Shown in pieces: positions 56,400 to 64,000 of a stretch of 64,000 nt of DNA. Each line of letters begins with the position of its first letter. The stretch's first letter is position 1. Below the pieces are notes generated by a model. The model saw only the letters and a list, made by a program, of their open reading frames with translations, had not been told where the DNA came from and ran no database searches. This DNA comes from Odontocerum albicorne (Eukaryota; Arthropoda; Insecta; Trichoptera; Odontoceridae): assembly GCA_949825065.1 (NCBI GenBank), contig OX463846.1:6529366-6593365 (forward strand), read 5' to 3'. The position numbers were made by a program, and so were the translations under genes.

Positions 56400-57640
56400 G
56401 ATATTTTTTTTATATATTGTAACTAAAAATCATTTTATCAAAATTTTATAAAACAAATGAAAGAATTAAAAAAAATACAATATTTTTGTAAAGATAAATT
56501 TACCTTTATAAGTTTGCGTTGTGAATTTTGGAATTACTTTACATATGTTTTTAACCGGGAAAAAGTTGTTGAAAGCAATACATTTGTATACAACCGAATA
56601 TTCCAAACAACTTCAGGTTTTTGAAGAAGTATAATTTTTTTTCATATATCAAAAATTTAAATACTCAATTTATTTGTTGTGTCTTTTTTACGTTGTAGAC
56701 AAGTAAGTCAAAATAATTTTTACAATATAAAAATATATTTATGATAGAATAAACAACTTCGAGACTCTGAATTTATTTTCTTTCGAATAATATCCTTATT
56801 AAACAATCAAATTATGAAACGAAATTTCCGAATCGTTATTTCATTAAAATTATGTCAAGTACAGCGGATCGACATCGGCTTGATATATTTTAATTTTTTG
56901 AGTTCAAGTATCAAAGGCGAATGATTAAATAACTTGTCTAAAACATTAACCTTATAAATGTATTCTACGTGTAAGTGCTAAAAAAGTGCTTTTATTTATT
57001 TTCGTTTGAACAAATTTTAGATAGATGCTATTCTCCACTAACCAGAGGCCACAGATAAAGATTAGTATTTGCCACTAACCAGAGGCAACAGTACAACGAC
57101 GATGATGATTTCGTCGGAATTATTTATCAAAATGAACTCAAGCTTCACCGCTTTCATCAAAATATGTACAATAGTTTATCGAAATGAACAATAATATTAT
57201 CGAGACAGTTTATTGAAACAAATTTACCCTGCGACGTTTTCATCGAAATACTATAGTTTATTAAAACGATATCATACTAAAGTTTGATGTAAATAGATTT
57301 TTGAATGAAACTCAACCTGTCACGATTTCATTGATACGAATTTAGCTTTTGACGAGTTTATTTGAATAATATTTATTATAACGAACTCAGCTAGCTACGG
57401 TTTCAAGATGTAGCATTTATTAAGACACTGTATTGTTAAGTAAACGAATGGCGAGTTTATCACAATAAGTTGGTACCAATTATCTTCAACAAGACAAATA
57501 TTGATAACTTAAAATAAATAATAAATGTAATATTTTTTAGATTAATATTTCTACGACCTTCCGGTTTTTGTTTGATTCAATATGGTAACCATTTAAAAAA
57601 ATATATTATAACATGATAAGGCAGCATATTACTTTTTGTT
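56400..57640. other. No recognised gene
   Basis: Imperfect repeats of ATCGAAATGAAC / TTATCAAAATGAACTC around 57115-57370; otherwise nothing supported. Confidence 0.4.
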
Positions 57641-57784
57641 TAGAAGAGATTGCTGCATGACAATAAACTCGCCAGGCTGTTCTTCAAACAGCCAAAGTAT
57701 AATCTGATTTTTTAGCAATAAGCAACGAATTTTGCGAAATGGTTTATTCTAGGTTAATTTTTGTTTTCATGCAACAAAGTAATA

Positions 57785-58470
57785 TATAGTATGGTACAAA
57801 TATTTGTCAAGGCTCTACCTATATACACATTTATTACTTAACTTATCTTATGTACTCGTATATCATAATTTATGAACTTACTCAATCTTATTTTCCTACA
57901 TGTCATTTTATTTTTATTTTTTATAATCTTTATATATGAATGCTTAGAAATAATTAACACCTACATTCTACCTAACTAGATAACAATTCTTACAACTAAT
58001 TATTTAGCAAGAACAAGTTCATTTATTCAAGCTACTTGTATTCCATCACATTCACTTAGACCTTGGTCCTCCCAGCTAATACTGTAAGTCGACTAGTCAG
58101 GCAACGGATAAAGCTTCGGGAGCCTGTGCTTATAACGGAAGGATAGATTGGATTTACTCTCGTTAGCCCCCAGGGCAGCAATTAAGGGATTGCTGTGATT
58201 TTGTTAACTTTTATAGAACTTCATGGTCCAAGCGAGGATGTGGTGCTGTAGGGTTTCTTCTCACTGTTCGGTGTAAAGTCGGGTAAGGTTTGTTCTGGGA
58301 TGGGTTAAAATATATCTTGAATGCCTTGTTCTGCACTCTCTGGAGTTTCAGGTGATCCGTGCTGCTCACACTACCCCAAACGAATGCAGCATAGGTCAAT
58401 ATAGGACGAATGAGGGTTTTATAAAGGAGGAGCTTATTTTTGGGTGAAAGGAAACTGCGTTCTAGGTTAA
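57785..58470 (-). pseudogene. LINE-C (Jockey-like) 3' end
   Basis: The minus strand encodes RPILTYAAFVWGSVSSTDHL and KLQRVQNKAFKIYFN, the conserved end of Jockey-type RTs (the PxLTYAxxVWG motif, then LQxxQNKAxxI). A frameshift near the LHRT segment disrupts the tail. The UTR then matches 12104-12700 closely. RT catalytic residues are upstream and absent. Both copies are truncated at different points, as expected for independent insertions. Confidence 0.78.
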
Positions 58471-58479
58471 ATATAATTT

Positions 58480-58765
58480 GGGAGATTTATGTTTTTGTTA
58501 TTCAGGTATTCCTGATGCTATGAGTAACATTCCGGTATATCTTATGATTGTTTTGGTTTTAGTTAATTACTGTATTTTTCTCAATTTATCGTTTTTTTTA
58601 TTGCAAGAGTCATATAATTATTGCGTAAAATTTAATGAATTGATGATTTTTATTTTTGTAATATTACAATTAGATCGCTTTTTATCTACCTCAAATTAGA
58701 AAATATATGGGTGGCGTATTCAGTTTAAGAAAGCACTAGAAGTCGACCATTTTTGGAAGCTTTAA
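58480..58765. other. No recognised gene
   Basis: The ORF at 58478-58699 is hydrophobic and T-rich by composition; no motif. Confidence 0.35.
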
Positions 58766-58769
58766 ATCT

Positions 58770-58895
58770 AAAGCTCATTGTGTTACTATCACATATCGGA
58801 AGATCTACAAAGGTTTCGCTGTAGTTCGTTTTCCCTTTGTAGTTTTCGACTGTTTTCTTACGAAATATGTTTTTTCTAAATATATGGAGGTAAAG
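58770..58895 (+). repeat. Repeat family Y, copy 3
   Basis: Shares TCGGAAGATCTACAAAGGTT and TTTTTTCTAAATATATGGAGG with the copies at 49 and 50 kb. Confidence 0.5.
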
Positions 58896-59379
58896 GGAAG
58901 TAATTAATCTAATGGAGGCTTCCAGCACCTTCCACTACTAATTGTCTACATTTTTCTGTGTTATTGGTATTTTGATTTTAATTTATAGTTTAAATTTCGA
59001 GTAAGAACTCCTTGAGACGGGATGCTTTTTAAAAGCAGTTACTTAAGCTATCTTTTGATCGTTATTATTTCAAAGATGATATAAATTATACAATTTGTGC
59101 TAGCAGAAACATAAATACAATTATTCTTTTGTTTTTACATTGGATTCAGAAAAAAAGCTTTCGGTTTAAATTAAACATAAATTGCTTAAATAAAACATTT
59201 CGTCTCGGTAATATACAGTTTCAGGTTCCATATATTAATTCCACTATTATTCATAAATATTGAAATACTTTCAGAACTAATGCTTTACTCAGCAGAAGAA
59301 TTTACATAAAATAAAAAATGGAGTAAAAGTCACAGTTTTTGACTCTATTAGGCACATTTTCTGTTGATTATTGATTAAA

Positions 59380-59560
59380 CGTTTTATTGTTTTGTATTAC
59401 ACTTTGTTCTGTAAACTAGTAAAGCACAACCAGACATAGTTATTTCTATGTGACAAACTCTTTCAACCAATAGGAAAAACATTAAACAGACTTTATGTGA
59501 AATCCAAACTGGATTCCTTTTTAAAAAGCTTTTTAAGCATCAAACAATCAACTTCCGGAC
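59380..59560 (+). repeat. Repeat related to 49370-49540
   Basis: AACTCTTTCAACC, AAACAGACTTTATGTGAA and CTGGATTCCTTTT parallel the upstream half of repeat Y copy 1. Confidence 0.4.
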
Positions 59561-59564
59561 AAAA

Positions 59565-60215
59565 AGGCAAGTTTTTTATCAACAGGAACACCATTTTTTT
59601 TAAGTCAGTTACAATTTTTTTATTATTTTATTTATTTTAACACGCATTTTAAAACAGTTGATTATTTGTTTTTCTATATATCAAAACATTTTTGGCTAGT
59701 CTTTCATTATAGTTTTTTCATGATCTACAGCGCAACATTTACAATTTTAATAGATAGGCAAACCGTAGATGGCCAATATACGAGTATAACAATGCGAAAA
59801 CCCCCAAACTTTATGGAGGGTTTACGAGGAATTGGTATTATACCTAAATAACTAGGCAGGGCTTGGGACGAAGTTGTGTCAGACCTTAATCCCAAATATC
59901 ATACATTTGTAAAAATAAATACTGAATTTCTCAGCTCAAACATTCATACTGCACAATTGCATACTAAAACCTCAAGCTATCATATTAACAAAATTAAATA
60001 CAACAATGTCTTAACAATCTCTAAAACAATATTTATTGTACATTATTTACGAGGATTTTTCAAACAAAAACATCGTTTTGATACAATTTCATGATATATT
60101 ATGTAAGCCCAATCTGGTTGCCATGCCTGATAATATTCTTTCAACGAATCAAAAATAAATCTGGGAATAGAAAATGTTACTTTGAATGTTGAAAGATTAT
60201 GCAAATCAGTTATTA
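59565..60215. other. No recognised gene
   Basis: No supported feature. Confidence 0.35.
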
Positions 60216-60219
60216 ACAT

Positions 60220-60900
60220 ACATATGTACATACCATCAGGCCATTTTCCTATCGAGGTAGGCACGTAGGACAGAGCGCCAGACTTTTCTACCTCGAAACA
60301 CGTCCTTAGCTTTCTCCATATCCATGTACATTCTAATACAGCTTCTACTATTACTCTCACTGTCTAAGTTTCGTCCTTTCAGAACAGCTTTCACTTGATT
60401 CAACCATACTTTTCTTTGTCTTCCTCTCACACGTCTTCCAATCATATATGCACTATATATCTGTTTTGTTAGTCTTTCTTCATTCATTCGGTCCACATAC
60501 GCAAACCATCTCAACGTGCTCTTCTTCATCTTACTTAACACATCAGTCTGGTCACATTCATCCCTTATCCCATAATTCCGTATTCTTTTATACTTTGTCA
60601 CTCCATGCACACATTTCTACGACCTTTATTCGGCTCAAAGCACGCATTAATACAACATTTATTCGACTCCTGTGTCTTTTCCACGTCCACTTTTTACTCC
60701 CGCACAACAAAGTTAGCACTAAAATACTTATGTTGACTATTATCTTAACAGATTTTGATATTGTCTGGTTCTAATATATATGTATGTTTTAGTACCCTAT
60801 TGAATTTGTTACCTATTGCTACACGCCGTTTGATATGTCTCTTTACTCTTCCATTATCTAAGATAATACTACCCTTATAGCGAAATTTTTCAGCTAGCTT
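60220..60900 (-). pseudogene. LINE-A, longest copy, post-RT region and 3' end
   Basis: On the minus strand the first part, with stops, gives YKGSIILDNGRVKRHI and RVAIGNKFNRVLK, the LGS...RRI segment at the end of an RT domain. The next open stretch reads SKKWTWKRHRSRINVVLMRA in place of SETWTWQKK. The tail (60236-60610) is open: YKRIRNYGIRDECDQTD, VLSKMKKSTLRWFAYVDRM, EERLTKQIYSAYMIGRRVRG, RKVWLNQVKAVLKGR and MRMYMDMEKAKD-like residues. It has the general organisation of an RTE-like LINE C-terminus. Other copies are shorter versions of this. The polymerase active site (FADD) is not present. Confidence 0.75.
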
Positions 60901-60904
60901 TGTT

Positions 60905-61825
60905 CTTTCCCTATTCACACATTCGAGTATGTATATCGCACTTTTCCTTATTTAGCTGTTATTTTGCTCTCATTGAACAATCAATTTATATGAAAATCAT
61001 CTTTCTACTACAACTTTCTGCTTTATGTGACTCTATCATATGTTATGTGTTGAAGGTATGTCGTAAGTTAGGGTTTCTGATCCTATCTCTAAAAAAATTT
61101 GCGATAGTTCACCATAATCTTATCTCGGATGAAATTTAAAAGAAAGGAAGAAATACAATACGATTTAGAAATTTCTATTTAAATTTAAAATATATGTAAA
61201 ACATTGCAATTTCTTAAACCTCTGTCGTTTCTTAGAAATCACAAATTTACCATAGGCTTTAAATACATAAAGGCAAACGCTTGGCATTAAACGATTATGC
61301 CTAATGTTAAAAAAAATTTACTTGTTTTATTTGGCTAAAACTAGAAGTTTGCTGAAAACCGTGCCTTAACCCTATATAACGTTGTTCTCCCATACGAAAT
61401 TTATGAAATATCTTCAATTTCCTCATCTAAGGACGAATGCTCGACGGAATATTCGTTTTGGGAGATAATAAGATTTTAATATTTTATTTCGGCAGAAACA
61501 GTATTTTCCGTTTTATGTATTCGTAAGAATATTGTCTTCCTTAGTAAATATAATAACGTTTTGTGTTGACACAGATGACAAAATGCCCAAAAAAGAAAGG
61601 AGGATCGTTATAACACTTTTTAGGTTATGTTCATAGATTCAACATATAATTTCAAATATGTCTCTTTGAATACCAGTGACGGAATAAACTATTGTATTTT
61701 CATAACAAGAGTTTTCAAATATTTTAGATCAGAAGAAAAAATGGCCGCGCTCTTTATAAAGGTGGAACATGCGTAATAGACCGCAGTAACAAACTACTAC
61801 AAAATAATGTGAATCATGGCCTTTT
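60905..61825. other. No recognised gene
   Basis: AT-rich with no supported feature. Confidence 0.35.
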
Positions 61826-61828
61826 GGT

Positions 61829-62332
61829 CATGGTGAACAATCACAAAAGCCGCAGTTATTTCCGGGTGTTTAAAGAACACTATCTGGAAAAACAAGTATA
61901 TGAACATCCAAAGCAAGGTGAGGATATACAAAACCTGTGTCCGCCCCATAATGGCATACATCATAGAGTCCAGATCCGATACTGTCAGAACCAAAAATCT
62001 CCTTCGAACCAGCGAAATGAAGGTACTCAGGAGTATCGCTGGCAAACCCCTTCGTGATAGAGTACGAAACACAGAAATCCAAAGGATGTGCGAAGTTGAA
62101 GATATTGTCAGATGGGGACGACAAAGAAGAAGGTTCTGGAACGAAAATGTATCTAGAATGGTGGAACCAAGAGCCGTAAGAATGGCCAGGGACAGCATCC
62201 CCCAAGCAAGCAGATCTTCAGGACGACCTCTCGAAAGATGGAAAGACAGCTGGCAGTCGACGTCACAAGAGGAAAACAATGATGCAGGGCATAACAGGTC
62301 AACGGGCCTAAAAGAAGAGGAAGAAGAAGATG
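61829..62332 (+). pseudogene. LINE-G RT C-terminal region
   Basis: This is the end of a non-LTR RT. In-frame homology starts before the first usable ATG: TKAAVISGCLKNTIWKNKYM, then NIQSKVRIYKTCVRPIMAY and ESRSDTVRTKNLLRTSEMKV. It continues LRSIAGKPLRDRVRNTEIQR, WNENVSRM and SSGRPLERWKDSW. These match the ...SKxRIYKTCVRPILTYxxETRADT... tail widespread in arthropod LINEs (RTE-like). The frame runs into an (GAA)n tract at about 62305-62330, read as poly-Glu, which is probably the element's 3' tail. LINE-H begins directly after it. Confidence 0.78.
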
Positions 62333-62730
62333 AAGGTCTAGAAGTGGTTATTGAGTTTATTTACTTCGACTCCAGTATGACCAACAATGGAAGATGCAAG
62401 GCCGAGGGGAAAAGAAGAACTGAATTTGCCAAAAATGCTATGGAAGAACCACACCCCCATGACGAAAATAAGCCTAGTCAAGTCTCTCGTCTTCGCTTTA
62501 TTTGTGAATGGCGCGGAGACTTGGACTTTGAGAGCAAGTGAGAGATGCAGAACAGCTGTATCTGCTATGTGGCGCTGGAGAAGGTTTTACAAATTCCAGG
62601 GACAGCAAGGCGAACCAGCGTCTCAACTCTTAAAGAGCCGAGATTTACCGACAGATTTTCAACAATGTGCCTTCGATGAGTCCTCCGATGTTTTCGACAC
62701 ATTGCTCGTAGTCAAGGAGATAGTCTAGAG
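62333..62730 (+). pseudogene. LINE-H RT tail, 5' segment
   Basis: This is a second LINE of a different family. EVVIEFIYFDSSMTNNGRCK (family: FxYLGSxxxxxG) lies in one frame. The next frame has LVKSLVFALFVNGAETWTLR with GAETWTLRASER, followed in a third by GTARRTSVSTLKEPRF and VLRCFRHIARSQGDSLE. The segment stops at the hAT insertion at 62731 and continues after 63188. Upstream RT catalytic domains are absent. Frameshifts at several points. Confidence 0.75.
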
Positions 62731-63179
62731 CAGGGGTCTCCAAATTACGGCCCGCGGGCCAACACCGGCCCTCGAGGACCACCAAGCCGGCCAGCTACCG
62801 CGGGCCGAATATGCCCGGTTTGCTGCCCGTCATAGTTTATTTTGATTACTTTGTAAAATTTACAATGTAAATAAATCGTACAGAATAATAATCAGATGTT
62901 TTTTTTAACGACTATAGTCACAAAACACACTAGTCACACTATATTTCGCTTTTCGCGCATTGGCTATCTCTGCCGCAATGAAATGTCCTTGACACTTGCC
63001 CGTAAGTACCAACCGAAAATGCGAATGGTACGGAGTGCACCCCCGCACCCTGCGCCATAAATATCTCCCATAATTCAAAACTACAGTATGTTGGTACGAT
63101 GAGCTAGCTAGGTCTTGGTCCTTGAGACTTAGTGGAGGAGTCAGTGTGGCCCTTAGGCTAAAAAGTTTGGATACCCCTG
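62731..63179 (+). mobile_element. hAT element inserted in LINE-H
   Basis: This 449-bp element starts CAGGGGTCTCCAAATTACGG and ends with the reverse complement CAGGGGTATCCAAACTTTTT, the classic CAGGGGT termini of many hAT families. Flanks GTCTAGAG (62723-62730) and ATCTAGAG (63180-63187) agree at 7 of 8 bases, the hAT duplication length. The interior has GC-rich CCCGCGGGCC near the left end. The 99-codon minus-strand ORF shows no hAT transposase motif, so it is non-autonomous. Confidence 0.87.
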
Positions 63180-63187
63180 ATCTAGAG

Positions 63188-63345
63188 AGACGAATATAAA
63201 GCACAAGAAAAATAGTCCCAATGCGTTAGACTAACCAAGTGATAGACGTAACAGGTCTACTAACATATTAACAACTGCCCTTCGAACCGTGGAGTGCAGA
63301 TATGGATGGAGACAAGTCATCGGAGATTTTTATAAGTCACGGTGT
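63188..63345 (+). pseudogene. LINE-H RT tail, 3' segment
   Basis: Continuation of LINE-H after the hAT insertion. TNQVIDVTGL and VECRYGWRQVIGDFYKSRC follow the order of the copy at 22515-22780 (TDQVRDATGL, AECKDGWRGLIR). Broken by stops. Confidence 0.7.
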
Positions 63346-63567
63346 TGAGTCGTGAGCTACACTACAATATAACTCGATATGTTTTGAATAGTCTTATGAT
63401 TCACGAAGTAGAATGCATCACAGATTTGGGATTTCGTTTTGATAGTAGGCTGTTATATGGTTCTCATACGAAGAAGCGGTGTTAATCTGCATAAAGAGTA
63501 TTGGGAATTGTGATACGAGTAATTTATCAGAGAAGAGGTCTTCAGATCTCTCTACAGTTTGTTGGTA

Positions 63568-64000
63568 TAGATCATTCAGCCAGATGAGTCATTTTGCAAT
63601 AGTGTGAGTAAAAGTGCGTTTACAAAAACTTATCACTTTATTTTTTTAATGAAGTGAAAAAGGAAAAAAATATAAAAATAATATTTTATATTCAAACTTT
63701 GAACACACGCATTTTGTGAATTAAAAATGCTGTCAGCTTAAATTGTAATAATCATTAAAACAAAATTAAAGTAAGTATTTATCAAATTAATTGTTTAGGC
63801 ATGGCATATTCTAGGAAATATTAAATAACAATAATGGAATTTTTCAAGATTAAAAAGAAATGTAAATCCATCACTTGAAAAACAAGTATTATAAAATAAA
63901 ACTGTTCGTTAGCTTCAATTAGATTGCACATAAAAATACAATTATTATTGTATGTAAGATTATTTAACATATTAATGTTTCATAATTACAATGCCAAATA
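63568..64000 (-). mobile_element. TIR element family X, copy 2 (runs off window)
   Basis: Begins TAGATCATTCAGCCAGATGA after TA (63566-63567), then from about 63635 it is the reverse complement of 50568 back to about 50190. It therefore represents the opposite end of the element compared with 49910. Its other end lies beyond the window. Confidence 0.55.

Overview
The window looks like AT-rich, repeat-dominated arthropod (most likely insect) nuclear DNA. I recognise no host exon and no rRNA, snRNA or true tRNA gene. Everything identifiable is a transposable element, a SINE head or a tandem array, most of it decayed. The insect guess rests on the element mix: cecropia-type and other D34D mariners, Jockey-, CR1/L2- and RTE-like LINE 3' ends, a GIY-YIG Penelope-like fragment, hAT MITEs, and tRNA-derived SINE heads. 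I cannot name the order or species.

Layout. 1-10 kb: a mariner C-terminal fragment; a TTAA-flanked MITE (two copies here, a third inverted at 13.2 kb); the first copy of a hairpin element; and the best-preserved element, a 1288-bp mariner (2482-3769) with perfect 31-bp terminal repeats whose transposase is broken by one frameshift in a T run. 10-20 kb: a Penelope C-terminus, two LTR-like blocks, several LINE 3' ends and a minisatellite inside a LINE cysteine motif. 20-32 kb: a 31-bp satellite, two hAT MITEs, an inverted pair of LINE-D tails, a 33-bp satellite and the second hairpin element. 32-40 kb: three TA- or TTAA-flanked MITEs and the third hairpin element. 40-52 kb: more LINE tails, a degraded mariner next to a hAT MITE, the fourth hairpin element and 49-bp tandem repeats. 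52-64 kb: an internally deleted mariner, 44-bp and 36-bp arrays, a TA-flanked MITE, the longest LINE-A tail, and LINE-G next to LINE-H, which is itself split by a hAT element with a near-perfect 8-bp duplication.

The genes do not form a pathway. No protein here looks intact, so the many non-autonomous elements would need enzymes encoded elsewhere. The observation most worth follow-up is a short family of four copies, all on the + strand (2227-2388, 29488-29639, 37682-37988, 49189-49318). Each has a long palindromic head, a unique tail of about 65 bp without poly(A), and target duplications of 13-19 bp. I cannot place it in a known class.

Family names such as LINE-A or TIR-X are local labels. 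Boundaries of decayed repeats are approximate unless terminal repeats or target duplications are cited.
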